In this document: positions 52,019-61,430 of the stretch, piece by piece
Layout of the letters: each line of letters starts with the position of its first letter
How positions within the stretch are numbered: position 1 is the stretch's first letter
Source of the DNA: UBA1181 sp045601045
GTDB taxonomy: Bacteria > Bacteroidota > Bacteroidia > Bacteroidales > Paludibacteraceae
Assembly (NCBI GenBank): GCA_045601045.1
Contig: JAZRZA010000066.1
Location: 21,212-85,211, forward strand
DNA: 64,000 nt
Direction of reading: 5' to 3'
Notes under the pieces: generated by a model
Told to the model about the DNA's origin: nothing
Seen by the model: the letters and a program-made list of their open reading frames with translations, nothing else
Databases searched by the model: none
Program-made: the position numbers and the translations under genes

Positions 52019-54649
52019 ATGAAAAAGATATTTTTAACCATCCTACTGGCAATGATAGCGCTCTCCTCCTTTGCCGTTTTGAAGGAGAAGGATTTGGAGC
52101 AGACGCTGTTGGTACTCCGCACGGAGTTGGAAACCTACAAAGAGGAGCAACATGTCAAAATGAAGAAATATGAGGAGATGAGCAAATCACTCCACCAAAA
52201 CCTCATCTTGACCATGCAGAAGAGCGAACAGACCGCCCTAATGCTCTATTCACAAAAACAGGACTACACATTCGACCTTGCCTACGCCTGCCACGAAGCG
52301 ACGCAGCAATACAACCACTTTTCCAAGAATATGATTCCCTACCAGAAGATCCAAGAGATGTACAAGGTGGAGGTCAACCGATATAACAGCATCATCGACA
52401 TTCTCGAAACGCTTCCTCCCCGCGTGAAGCCATTTAACTTTTCAGACACGTCGCAAGTGCCCAAGATCAGCCGTGTCAGAATGAATCAAGAGGGTGAACT
52501 GGACTCCATCACCATCAACTTCGCCATCAAGACCGACATGAAGGCAATGAAAGCCATGGCCGATAGCCTGAAAAAGAAAAGCAGTGTCTTCCTGTTGAGT
52601 GAGAAGGGACAGGCCAACCGCGACTCCTGCCTCGTATTGGCTAAGATTATCCGCGACGATTTGGTCTACCTCTACAACGAGGTGTCGAAGGATAGCGAGC
52701 ATTACGATTTCGTGGCGCAACGATTGAAGAAGGTGAATGATTACGCATTGGATCGCTACTCAGACATTAAAAACCTTATCTTCGTCAATGGAGACGTCAA
52801 CTACTTCTCCATTCTCGCAAGATGGCCCTACTACTACAACAACGCGAAGAGCGATATCAATGAAAAGTACATGCAACCCAAAGATAGAAGCATCCATTCC
52901 GAATGGAGAGGGCCTATTGTGCTGGGGCTTACCATCTTCGTGATCTTCTACCTCATCGTGGCCTTCTCACTTAGCAACATCATCATCCGATTCCTGGTGC
53001 CTAAGAAGTTTAAGACAAAAGTCTTCAATGCCAAGAAACCTTACTATATCTTGGCCTTCTCTTTTGTCCTATTCGTCATTGTCGTAGGCGTCATCAGACT
53101 CTTCGCCCAACACAATTTCATCACAATGGCCAGCGGTTTGCTGATTGAGTACGCTTGCCTCGTATCCGCAGTGCTTCTCTCCCTTTTGGTGAGAACCAAA
53201 GTAAAACATCTACGAAGCAGTTTCATCATCTACACCCCAATTCTTTTGATGGGATTCGTCATCATCGTCTTCCGTATCATCTTCATCACCAACAGCGTGG
53301 TGAGCATCATCTTCCCACCTACCCTGCTCCTCTTCACGGTTTTACAAGCGATATCCCTAAAAAAACTCAGGACAAAGGTGCATACAAGCGATGGATTCTA
53401 CTCTTTGGTGTCCCTGCTCATCATGCTGACGAGCTGTACGGCCAGCTGGTGCGGTTACTCGCTACTCGCGGTGCAAATCTTCATCTGGTGGTTGTTCCAA
53501 CTCATGGCGATCCAGACCATCACTTGCCTCTATTACCTCATCAAAAAATATGAATTCAGATTCCTCACTTCCCGCATCATCTCCCAAAACAATCCGGGAC
53601 TATCGCTCCGCAGGGCACGCCAACTCGCTTACGACATGGTACACCCAAGCAAGCACAACAGAGGTAATCACATCGGTATCACATGGCCTTACGATCTATT
53701 CATCAAGACCTTGGTGCCTATCTTCATCATCATCTCCGTCCTTCTTTGCTTCGTCTTGGCGGCGGGCATATTCGACCTCTCGGAGACACTCCGCCAGCTC
53801 TTCTATAAGAATTTCATCAATGTGGAGGGCGTCTGCCAACTCTCTCTCTTCAAGATGCTGGTCATCTCCATCTGTTTCTTCTGCTGCCGATTTATCTGTT
53901 ACGGAACGAAGTCGGTTTACAAATATTACCGCCTCAACCACCTCACCATCAACGGGGAGGCCAACATCACCTTGGCCAACAATATGATCTCCATTCTTAT
54001 CTGGGGAGCTTTCTTCATCTTCGTGCTAGTATTCCTCAAAGTGCCTAAATCCGGTATCTCCATCGTGACGGCAGGTTTAGCGACCGGTGTCGGTTTCGCC
54101 ATGAAGGATGTCATCGAGAACTTCATCTACGGTCTCTCCCTAATGACAGGACGTGTACGGGTAGGTGACTATGTGGAGTGCGACGGCGTCAGGGGAAAGG
54201 TGGATTCCATCACTTACCAAAGCACCCAGATGATCACCACGGACGGCTGCGTCATCGCTTTCCTCAACTCCGCCCTATTCAACAAGAGCTTTAAAAACCT
54301 TACACGCAACCACGGCATGGAGTTCATCAAAATCAATGTGGGTGTAAGCTATGGTTCCGATATCAAAGAGGTCAGGAAGATGTTGACACACGCATTGAAC
54401 GTCTTGTCGAAACCTGACAAGGAGGGCGTCTGCTGGATAGACGCCTCCAAGGGAATCAGCGTGGTATTAGGTGATTTCGGTGACAATAGCGTTGATCTCT
54501 ATGTCACCTTCTGGGGTATGGTCGAGAAGCGTTTCGCCCTCTGCGGAAGAGCCAAAGAGATCATCTACGATACCCTCAACGCACACAATGTGGAGATACC
54601 GTTCCCTCAAAGGACAATTTATATCAAGGAGATGCCTGGGGAGAAATAG
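52019..54649 (+). CDS. Large mechanosensitive channel, MscS family
   Basis: 876 residues. A signal sequence is followed by a periplasmic helical/coiled-coil domain (about 20-295), then roughly 10 membrane helices. The MscS core (about 660-860) has the pore helix GISIVTAGLATGVGFAMKDVIENFIYGLSLM and the beta domain VRVGDYVECDGVRGKVDSITYQSTQMITTDG. The build resembles MscK/YbdG-type channels that release osmolytes on hypo-osmotic shock. Monocistronic; a hairpin shared with the convergent gene follows. Confidence 0.9.
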   Translation: MKKIFLTILLAMIALSSFAVLKEKDLEQTLLVLRTELETYKEEQHVKMKKYEEMSKSLHQNLILTMQKSEQTALMLYSQKQDYTFDLAYACHEATQQYNHFSKNMIPYQKIQEMYKVEVNRYNSIIDILETLPPRVKPFNFSDTSQVPKISRVRMNQEGELDSITINFAIKTDMKAMKAMADSLKKKSSVFLLSEKGQANRDSCLVLAKIIRDDLVYLYNEVSKDSEHYDFVAQRLKKVNDYALDRYSDIKNLIFVNGDVNYFSILARWPYYYNNAKSDINEKYMQPKDRSIHSEWRGPIVLGLTIFVIFYLIVAFSLSNIIIRFLVPKKFKTKVFNAKKPYYILAFSFVLFVIVVGVIRLFAQHNFITMASGLLIEYACLVSAVLLSLLVRTKVKHLRSSFIIYTPILLMGFVIIVFRIIFITNSVVSIIFPPTLLLFTVLQAISLKKLRTKVHTSDGFYSLVSLLIMLTSCTASWCGYSLLAVQIFIWWLFQLMAIQTITCLYYLIKKYEFRFLTSRIISQNNPGLSLRRARQLAYDMVHPSKHNRGNHIGITWPYDLFIKTLVPIFIIISVLLCFVLAAGIFDLSETLRQLFYKNFINVEGVCQLSLFKMLVISICFFCCRFICYGTKSVYKYYRLNHLTINGEANITLANNMISILIWGAFFIFVLVFLKVPKSGISIVTAGLATGVGFAMKDVIENFIYGLSLMTGRVRVGDYVECDGVRGKVDSITYQSTQMITTDGCVIAFLNSALFNKSFKNLTRNHGMEFIKINVGVSYGSDIKEVRKMLTHALNVLSKPDKEGVCWIDASKGISVVLGDFGDNSVDLYVTFWGMVEKRFALCGRAKEIIYDTLNAHNVEIPFPQRTIYIKEMPGEK

Positions 54650-54653
54650 TTCA

Positions 54654-54702
54654 GTGGCCTTGCGTCTATCTTCGGAAAAAGAATAGACATACGCAAAGCC
54701 AC
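54654..54702. terminator. Bidirectional terminator between the MscS and beta-lactamase-like genes
   Basis: GTGGC-CTTGCGT (from 54654) pairs with ACGCAA-A-GCCAC (54691-54702), with further pairing of CTATC/GATAG-type bases inside. The genes converge here. Confidence 0.65.
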
Positions 54703-54718
54703 GCATTTCTACCTCAAA

Positions 54719-56242
54719 TCAATCAACAAACGTCAGTTCGTAGGCGGCACGTTTAGCGGTTTCCTTCACCATCAGGCGGAGGGAACCGTTTTTCGTTTGG
54801 GAGAAGACAAGGTCCATACCACTCACCCAGTTGGTGTAACGGAGTCGAATGGTCAAATCAGACTCTCCACCGTAACATCCCGCCACATAGAAATCACGCT
54901 TGATGCCGGAAAATCGGCCAACCGCACGGATGGTGTATGGTGGACAGACATCGGTATGGGAGGTCATCCATTGTCCTCTTCCCAAGTCCACCTGGTAGGT
55001 TTGATTCTCTGTGTTAGTGACCGTCAGAGAGAGTCCCTTCTCATTTTTATCAATTTTGACAGATTTCCAGTCCAATCCGTTGGCACTCAGCCTCAACTCC
55101 TTGCCAACCAACGAGTTGATGATCTTGGAAGAACCCTTCCCTGACACAACAGGCAATTGATAACGTCTCTCCGCCTCCAACAAGAGAGGGAAGTCGTTTC
55201 CCTCTGGCAACGCCCGCTCCCTCGCGGTACGCAACAAGTTCCAAACCAACTGACGTTCAGCTACACCATTGCCGATGTTGGCTTGGGTGATTGCCACTAC
55301 CATTTGCTCTCTCGGCGCCACAATGATGTATTGACCCAACGCGCCATCCGCACGATAAGCCTCCGGATAGTCGCATCGCCATACCTGATAACCATAAGCA
55401 TCCGCCATTCCAGTCACCTGCAAAGCGGAGGTCATCTCATCCACCCATTTCGCGGAAACCAATTGGGCATCTCCCCACTTGCCTCGATTCAGAAGCAATT
55501 GGCCGAACTTCGCCATAGAGGCCACCTGCAAATGAAGCCCCCAACCTCCTGTATTGATTCCCTCCGGACTCTCCTCCCAATCTACCTCAGTGATGTGCAT
55601 CGGTTCGAAGAGGCGAGGTCGCAAATAATCCAACAATTTCATACCTGTCACCTTCTGCAAGATAGCGGAGAGCAAATAGGTGGACATGGAGTCATATTCA
55701 AAGTGTTCGCCAGGGTGATACAACACCGCCTTGCGCAAATAACGGCGCACCCAATTGGCACCAGAGGTACGCATCAACCAGTCGGTTCTGATACCTGAAG
55801 TCATCGTTAAAAGATCTCGTACCGTCATATTGGCCAAATCTTCCGTTACCGTATCCGGAAGCATCTCCGGGAAAAATGTGGCCACACGATCGGTGAGACG
55901 CAAACGATTCTCTTCCACAGCCATACCCACCGCGACAGCGACGAACGTCTTGGACGCGGAGTAGAGCGTATGGGAATATTTAGCGGCAAAAGGCGTAGGG
56001 AACAATTCACCCACCACCATTCCGTTGCGAAGCACCACCACGCCATGAGGTTCCCCCTGTTTAGCGGCCATCATGCCATCGAAGAAACGCTTCACATCTT
56101 CGGATTTAAGCCCTTGAGACTCAGGAGAAACACGCGTAAAATCACCTATTTGTCCATAAGCAGACATCGCACCGACAAAAGGGATCAAAATTGAGAATAC
56201 TCGGATTAGATATACGAGTAGCTGTAAATAATATCTTTTCAC
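54719..56242 (-). CDS. Class C beta-lactamase-like serine hydrolase
   Basis: 507 residues. An N-terminal signal (about 1-30) is followed by a beta-lactamase/transpeptidase-like domain with SASK (S-x-x-K, about residues 94-97), the Y-x-S motif YDS (about 162-164) and GINTGGWGLHLQVASMAKFGQLLLN. The third motif is not clearly K-x-G. A C-terminal lipocalin-like region follows (about 390-507). Probably an esterase or peptidase in the periplasm. The start is GTG. Confidence 0.85.
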   Translation of the reverse strand: MKRYYLQLLVYLIRVFSILIPFVGAMSAYGQIGDFTRVSPESQGLKSEDVKRFFDGMMAAKQGEPHGVVVLRNGMVVGELFPTPFAAKYSHTLYSASKTFVAVAVGMAVEENRLRLTDRVATFFPEMLPDTVTEDLANMTVRDLLTMTSGIRTDWLMRTSGANWVRRYLRKAVLYHPGEHFEYDSMSTYLLSAILQKVTGMKLLDYLRPRLFEPMHITEVDWEESPEGINTGGWGLHLQVASMAKFGQLLLNRGKWGDAQLVSAKWVDEMTSALQVTGMADAYGYQVWRCDYPEAYRADGALGQYIIVAPREQMVVAITQANIGNGVAERQLVWNLLRTARERALPEGNDFPLLLEAERRYQLPVVSGKGSSKIINSLVGKELRLSANGLDWKSVKIDKNEKGLSLTVTNTENQTYQVDLGRGQWMTSHTDVCPPYTIRAVGRFSGIKRDFYVAGCYGGESDLTIRLRYTNWVSGMDLVFSQTKNGSLRLMVKETAKRAAYELTFVD

Positions 56243-56289
56243 ACGTTTAATTCAAACAATAAAATAGGAAGCATCATTTAAAACAAATC

Positions 56290-56297
56290 CAAAAATA
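56290..56297 (-). promoter_or_regulatory. Promoter -7 box of the beta-lactamase-like gene
   Basis: TATTTTTG on the minus strand, 47 bp upstream of the GTG start. Confidence 0.45.
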
Positions 56298-56340
56298 GTG
56301 ATTTTAAGCACAACATCCACCTTGCTATTTGAATAAATTG

Positions 56341-56348
56341 TATATTTG
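56341..56348 (+). promoter_or_regulatory. Promoter -7 box of the secreted 470-residue protein gene
   Basis: TATATTTG, perfect TAnnTTTG. It implies a long leader of about 165 nt before the ATG at 56520, in which I see no clear structure. Confidence 0.5.
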
Positions 56349-56519
56349 CAACATATTCTTTATCAGTGAAGTTTACAATACTCGTGTTTTACCAGAGAAG
56401 ACACACTTACTAAAATTAGAAGAATAGTTGGATTATACTAAGTTCATGGGAACAGATATTTAGTAGCGTTTTCAGCATTATAATTAAAAGGAAAAACAAT
56501 AACCAAATAATTAATAGAC

Positions 56520-57932
56520 ATGAAGAAGTTATTTTTACTTTTCACAACGCTCTTCGCGTCCGTAGCTGCTACATTCGCAGGGGAGAGCGACAATTATTAC
56601 ATTATCAAGGATGGCCGTCTTACAGACAATGTGCAGATCATGCCTTACGACGAGGACGACTACGACAACTCCAATTTGATGAGAGACACCGTCGTCAACG
56701 GTGAGGAGCTCATCGCTTACGTTCAACGAAGTTCTACCTTCCTTGACGTAAAGATGCAAATGAATAAGACTTTGGATCTCAACGAGAACTATGTGATGGT
56801 TTTGGAATATTACATTCCTCAAAAGACCATGAAAGCAGTCTTTACAGAGAGCAACAAGAAGCCTTTGTTCATCATCGGATTCGAACCTGACTACGCAACC
56901 ATCGAGAAGAAACCTAATGCGCAAAAGTGTAGCGCCAGCGTGATGATCGATGCGAAATACGTGGAGACGGAAGAGTGGCACATCGCCGAAAGATATGTAT
57001 ATGCTCAACCTGACAAGCAAGAGATCAACGGTATGGTGTTCTCTTTCGGTAGAGAGGTGACCCGCGACATCAAGGTTTATCCATACATCAGAAACTTCTA
57101 CTTCAAGAAGATGGATGAGAAGCCATTCTATGCCGAGAGTTTCGACGGATACGGATATGGAACTAACAGCGATTTCTACAACGAGAAGATCGAGGTATAC
57201 CTTCCAGAGGCAAAGTTCCTCGGCGGCATCACACCAACTGTCACTGACAGGGATAGCATTAGAGCTTGGGACGATATCACAGAGCCTATCATCCTCTTCA
57301 GAGACTTCTTGCCAGATAGCTGCAACGGACAAGACGGTTCAGGTTACTACGACTGCGAGCTTCTTCACGCATTACAGATGGAGCCAAACCGCGACTCTGT
57401 TGTATTCAAAAACATCCAATTGCCAAAGAATTGCGAGAAGATCTACAGCCAAATGTTGGTGAAGATGCACAAGAACGAGGGTAGATGGAAAATCGCTTCA
57501 GCAGACTCTGCGGAGGCTCTCTCAATCGACATGCCTATCAGAGTGAAGTTCAATAACAGCGACGAGATTTATGACCTTGCTGAGGATACCCTTACAACCA
57601 TCTGGCACTTGTATAATGGCGAGTTGAACGTTCCATCAGGCGCTACCAGCATGGACTTGATCTTCGGCAGCATGAAGGTTGCTTACCTTATAGATGAGAT
57701 CATGTTATCCACCAAGGAGTTTAACGGTGTGAACGACATCTTCAATGCTGAACCTTCCTTTGCGGTTGAAGCATACATCGACGCATACGGCAATGTAGTT
57801 GTCTTGAACGGCGATTTGGTCGCTACCTACAACTTGAACGGACAAAAAGCCTCTATCAACGACAAGGCTATCATCATCATCGTGAAGAATGCGGAGGGTG
57901 CTACCGCATCTAAGTTGATGATCAGAAAATAA
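56520..57932 (+). CDS. Secreted protein of unknown function with type IX-like tail
   Basis: 470 residues. Signal peptide MKKLFLLFTTLFASVAATFA; the mature protein is acidic and beta-rich, and no catalytic motif is recognised. The middle reads like a jelly-roll or carbohydrate-binding fold (LPEAKFLGGITPTVTDRDSI). The C-terminus (YGNVVVLNGDLVATYNLNGQ, later ASKLMIRK) is a type IX-like sorting tail. Codon use is strongly biased, like the neighbouring GH5 and GH94 genes, implying high expression. Next to an endoglucanase, a role in polysaccharide binding or the cell surface is possible but only inferred. Confidence 0.75.
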   Translation: MKKLFLLFTTLFASVAATFAGESDNYYIIKDGRLTDNVQIMPYDEDDYDNSNLMRDTVVNGEELIAYVQRSSTFLDVKMQMNKTLDLNENYVMVLEYYIPQKTMKAVFTESNKKPLFIIGFEPDYATIEKKPNAQKCSASVMIDAKYVETEEWHIAERYVYAQPDKQEINGMVFSFGREVTRDIKVYPYIRNFYFKKMDEKPFYAESFDGYGYGTNSDFYNEKIEVYLPEAKFLGGITPTVTDRDSIRAWDDITEPIILFRDFLPDSCNGQDGSGYYDCELLHALQMEPNRDSVVFKNIQLPKNCEKIYSQMLVKMHKNEGRWKIASADSAEALSIDMPIRVKFNNSDEIYDLAEDTLTTIWHLYNGELNVPSGATSMDLIFGSMKVAYLIDEIMLSTKEFNGVNDIFNAEPSFAVEAYIDAYGNVVVLNGDLVATYNLNGQKASINDKAIIIIVKNAEGATASKLMIRK

Positions 57933-57950
57933 TCTTACTGAGATAACACG

Positions 57951-57990
57951 AAAAGGTCAGATATGGTTTGATCCATATCTGACCTTTTTT
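57951..57990 (+). terminator. Terminator of the secreted protein gene
   Basis: AAAAGGTCAGATATGG (57951-57966) and CCATATCTGACCTTTT (57973-57988) form a perfect 16-bp stem with T-run. Confidence 0.93.
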
Positions 57991-58268
57991 ATTTAGGAAA
58001 CTATATACTTTTAGACCCCACAAATCACGTTACTCAACCCAATTGCTAAAAACTATTTAATAGTTTAATAATGGAGTCAAAACATAGCACCTACCTAAAT
58101 TGGTATCGAATTCTACATAGTTGTCCAAACACTGAGGGTGTTCTTGGGTCAAATAGTATATAATTCCCTATTTTACGCAATCGCATTGACGAAAGAGATA
58201 CTGTCGGATTGACACGAAGCAGGGGAACTGCCATGTCATAAGGAACCCCTCTACTACAATAGCCAACA
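57991..58268. other. Gene-free stretch with decayed dispersed repeats
   Basis: No coding frame. TATACTTTTAGACCCCA (58004-58020) matches 7337-7353 and, in part, 37408-37426. The stretch from about 58168 (ATCGCATTGACGAAAGAGAT) resembles the element at 11760-11850 that borders ATPase 3. It looks like a resting place of old intergenic repeats. Confidence 0.5.
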
Positions 58269-58269
58269 A

Positions 58270-58301
58270 AAAAGCCGATCCCACGAATGAGATCGGCTTA
58301 A
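58270..58301 (-). terminator. Terminator of the GH5 endoglucanase gene
   Basis: AAGCCGATC (58272-58280) pairs with GATCGGCTT (58291-58299), with a T-run on the minus strand, 20 bp after the stop. Confidence 0.88.
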
Positions 58302-58320
58302 TTTATAATGAAGGGGGGAA

Positions 58321-60234
58321 TTACTTCACAATCAACTTCTCAACTGAGATACCCTTCTCGCTCTTAACAGATACAGAGTAAACACCAGCTGCCAAGTTGA
58401 GGTTCAATTGTGCAGCCTCGTTAGCAACTACGCTACCAGTGTAAACAGTAGTACCATCCATGCTGTAAATGTTCACCTCAGCATCAGCGTCAGCTGAAAT
58501 GTTCACAACTCCGTCAACTGATGGATTAGGCCATACCTTTACAACAGCTTGCTCAATATCCTCAACACCTGTGCCAAGACCTGGTTGACCCTTGATCTTC
58601 AAAGAACCCAAACCTGAAGTGGATGCCATGAATACAACTGCCAACTTGTGCTCTCCAGGAGTCTTGAAACGGATACGGAACTTCTTGTCCTTTGCCACAG
58701 GGCAAACAGGAGTAGTCCAACCCCAGTCATTGTAACCTGCGTCGATTTGACCAGATCCGCTGGTTTGCAACTCAACCACGCGGTTGATCTCGTTGCCATC
58801 TTGGTCAACCATACCATTCTCACCATCCACAGCGATAGCCATCGCATTGTAGTCAAGGGCGTCAGTGGTGTAGGTCTCGAACTCATAATCACCAGCGTAC
58901 TTCACATTGATAGTATATTGTACCCACTCACCTTGGGCGATGTAACCCAAGTTGACGAAGCTGTTCTCCTTGTCCTTATCGTTGCAGTATCCCAAGTCAA
59001 CTCTTTCGTCTCCACGCTTGTCAATCTTTCCCTCTTTGTAACCCGCGTTACATTGATTTGGATAGCATGGGTGCCAGTTCTCGTCCTCGTAATCGTAGTA
59101 AGCGACGCCTTGTCCACCCTCATCAAACTTCTCCAACGCAAGGAAGAAATCCTCTGTTCCGTTGAACTCTTGTGCCTCACCTTGGTAAGCCTTAGACTTG
59201 CCAGAATAGAACTTGTCTCCCTCAGCCAATTTTGAACAGATGTACTTACCAGCCTCAGAGAAACTCATGTTATTGTAACCACCGCCGGTGAATGTACCAG
59301 AAGTCTCGCCCTTATCGGCCCAGCTCCAGTTTGCCCAGCTGATGATTTGGCCACCCAAGTTCTTACCACTACATACCTCCAACAAGTGGTCTGCACTCTT
59401 GGTATCGCAACCAGAGTCTCCTGTGTGAGAAGATAGACCCCACTCAGAAACGAATACTGGCAAGAATGCCGAAGCACCGCTCAAAAAGCCCAAGTAACGC
59501 TCTTGGTCAGCCGCATAGTAGTGGAACGAGTACATCACTTGCAAACCGTACTCATTGATTGGATCCATCATAGGGAATACCAAACCTTGGTCCCATTGAG
59601 GTGTTCCGACCAACACGATCGCATCTGGGTCACCTTGCTTGATGACAGGAAGGACGTAAGTAGAATACTCCTTGATCCATGACCAAACACCTTGGGTTCT
59701 CTTGTTGTTATTTCTTTTATCGTAACCAATACCAAGTGGGTAAACGTCACCTTGACCATTGTAGTTAGGCTCGTTACAGATCTCGTAGATAACGTGGTTG
59801 TAGTTTTTGCTGGTCACATAGCTTGTGATATTTTTGAAAAACGACAATGCTTGATCCTTGTAATCCATTGGGTTACCCTTAGATCCGTCACCATCTCTAT
59901 CTCTCAAAACGTGCCAGTCAACGATACAATACAAATCTTGTTTTGCGCAGAAATCGATACAGCTCTTTACCCAACTCTCGTTGATTCCCTCACCTTCGTT
60001 GATGTACATCGCGATACGTGCCATATTAGCACCCTTCTCCTTTTGCTTGGCGAAGTCTTGCTCATCATCGTAGCAATTCTTAAACCAAGAACCGTGGGTA
60101 CTCCATCCTCTCAATTGGATAGGCTTTCCATCAGCAGTGCACAATTGGTTTCCAACCAATTTCAAGTCCTGTAGCGCGCTTGCCGAAAAGCAAAAAGACA
60201 ACGCCATAGCGACTGTTGCGAAAAGTTTTTTCAT
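58321..60234 (-). CDS. Secreted GH5 endoglucanase with CBM-like domain and type IX sorting tail
   Basis: 637 residues. Signal peptide (about 1-20), GH5 catalytic domain (about 22-340) with acid/base E155 in EICNEPN and nucleophile E264 in FVSEWGLS; RGWSTHGSW at the start favours a cellulase subfamily such as GH5_2. A CBM6-like beta-sandwich (about 365-555, ending STSGLGSLKIKG) follows. The C-terminal tail (VKVWPNPSVDGVVNISADA ... AAGVYSVSVKS) is a type A sorting domain for the type IX secretion system, so the enzyme should be displayed or released outside. The GH94 cellobiose phosphorylase next door would use its product. Confidence 0.9.
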   Translation of the reverse strand: MKKLFATVAMALSFCFSASALQDLKLVGNQLCTADGKPIQLRGWSTHGSWFKNCYDDEQDFAKQKEKGANMARIAMYINEGEGINESWVKSCIDFCAKQDLYCIVDWHVLRDRDGDGSKGNPMDYKDQALSFFKNITSYVTSKNYNHVIYEICNEPNYNGQGDVYPLGIGYDKRNNNKRTQGVWSWIKEYSTYVLPVIKQGDPDAIVLVGTPQWDQGLVFPMMDPINEYGLQVMYSFHYYAADQERYLGFLSGASAFLPVFVSEWGLSSHTGDSGCDTKSADHLLEVCSGKNLGGQIISWANWSWADKGETSGTFTGGGYNNMSFSEAGKYICSKLAEGDKFYSGKSKAYQGEAQEFNGTEDFFLALEKFDEGGQGVAYYDYEDENWHPCYPNQCNAGYKEGKIDKRGDERVDLGYCNDKDKENSFVNLGYIAQGEWVQYTINVKYAGDYEFETYTTDALDYNAMAIAVDGENGMVDQDGNEINRVVELQTSGSGQIDAGYNDWGWTTPVCPVAKDKKFRIRFKTPGEHKLAVVFMASTSGLGSLKIKGQPGLGTGVEDIEQAVVKVWPNPSVDGVVNISADADAEVNIYSMDGTTVYTGSVVANEAAQLNLNLAAGVYSVSVKSEKGISVEKLIVK

Positions 60235-60351
60235 GTAAAATAAAATTTAAGTTATTATTTAATGGATATTTAAATATTCATCATACATCTGCAAGGTCCG
60301 CGGCTCCCTAACTCAATGACATCAACACCGAAAACGACAAACCTTAACGCA

Positions 60352-60359
60352 CAAAGATA
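60352..60359 (-). promoter_or_regulatory. Promoter -7 box of the GH5 endoglucanase gene
   Basis: TATCTTTG on the minus strand, perfect TAnnTTTG, giving a leader of about 110 nt. Confidence 0.55.
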
Positions 60360-60420
60360 GAAAAAATTTCATACTTATTTATAAATTATACCAAAATGAA
60401 TTTGAGCGTGCATAAATTTA

Positions 60421-60454
60421 AAGGGCGGATGAGTAAATTTCGCCCCATCCGCCC
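60421..60454 (-). terminator. Terminator of the surface-protein gene
   Basis: GGGCGGATG (60423-60431) pairs with CATCCGCCC (60446-60454), followed by TTTAAATTT on the minus strand. Confidence 0.75.
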
Positions 60455-60520
60455 TCTACTTTATTGAAGTTCAACGCCTTACTTCACACTTTGCTGAAGT
60501 CTATCGTTTTCCTCCTGCAA

Positions 60521-61279
60521 TTACTTGATTTTCTTCTCCATCTCAATCATACGCAACGTGAGTTCCTCCACCTTCTCCAAAAGAAGGTTGCTCATCTCCG
60601 ACACACTTACGCCATTCTCCGACATCTCAGCGGCGGAAGGGATGCCCGGTAGATGTTTGTTGCGCTTCACATAGGCCTCCACTTCATTGAGTGGCTTCAA
60701 ATCATACCCCTCTTCGAAGACATAGTCGGCAGCATTCTCCATCTTTACTTTAACGTCATCCGCCATAATATCCTTCGTGCGAATCTTATCCGTCTCAATT
60801 TCGGCCACCTTTAGTTCTTCTTTGCAGGTAATGGTACCATTCACTGTCATGTTGCCGCCAGAAAAGGTGAATTTACTTCCTTGAAAATCAATCGGATAAC
60901 CGACGCTCTTTAGACATAGTCCTGTCTGCGAGACGAGGTCAACATAACTTGTCGTATGGTTACTATTTCCTGGACTACGAGTTTCTATCGAAATTGAACC
61001 TTCCATAGTTCCAGTTGAATTAAGAACAGTAAATGTCAATTGCGGAGCTTTTAATTCCAGTGGGTATCCCTTCCCCATATATCCCGAGGAAAGAATGGTG
61101 AACTTTTCTTGCAATACCCCCAATGAGAGCCATTTGCCATAAGCATCACCCTCTCTAATATACAACCTCGAATCGGAAATATTTAAATCTTCTTTCAATG
61201 TTTCCGCATAGACTTGGGAACAAAAACCGCCCATACAAATGGACGCACCCAATAACACTTGATAAATAAATCGTTTCAT
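60521..61279 (-). CDS. Secreted surface protein with Bacteroidetes tail-fibre-like C-terminus
   Basis: 252 residues with a signal peptide (cleavage near QVYAE). The C-terminus (VEAYVKRNKHLPGIPSAAEM, SENGVSVSEMSNLLLEKVEE, LTLRMIEMEKKIK, residues about 192-252) is the conserved end of many Bacteroidetes surface or tail-fibre-like proteins, with a terminal coiled coil. The middle is beta-structured (LTFTVLNSTGTMEGSISIET). Probably an oligomeric surface fibre; binding partner unknown. Confidence 0.75.
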   Translation of the reverse strand: MKRFIYQVLLGASICMGGFCSQVYAETLKEDLNISDSRLYIREGDAYGKWLSLGVLQEKFTILSSGYMGKGYPLELKAPQLTFTVLNSTGTMEGSISIETRSPGNSNHTTSYVDLVSQTGLCLKSVGYPIDFQGSKFTFSGGNMTVNGTITCKEELKVAEIETDKIRTKDIMADDVKVKMENAADYVFEEGYDLKPLNEVEAYVKRNKHLPGIPSAAEMSENGVSVSEMSNLLLEKVEELTLRMIEMEKKIK

Positions 61280-61320
61280 CTCTTTCTCTGAATGTTTGTT
61301 TTGACAAATGTTTTATACCG

Positions 61321-61328
61321 CAAAGATA
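61321..61328 (-). promoter_or_regulatory. Promoter -7 box of the surface-protein gene
   Basis: TATCTTTG on the minus strand, 41 bp upstream of the ATG. Confidence 0.55.
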
Positions 61329-61382
61329 CCAATTTTAGCAAAAAAATTATCATCATCTATTTTCTTGTGTGGGAAGAATCAC

Positions 61383-61390
61383 TATATTTG
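61383..61390 (+). promoter_or_regulatory. Promoter -7 box of the GH94 gene
   Basis: TATATTTG, perfect TAnnTTTG, 40 bp before the ATG; a CTTG at 61364-61367 is a weak -33 element. Confidence 0.55.
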
Positions 61391-61430
61391 AAAAAATATC
61401 TAATGATAGAATTTTAAATAGATTTATTTT

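Noticed and set aside
58648..59235. 195-codon antisense frame within the GH5 gene
   Set aside because: Composition is that of a reverse-complement shadow, and the sense strand encodes conserved CBM and GH5 segments.
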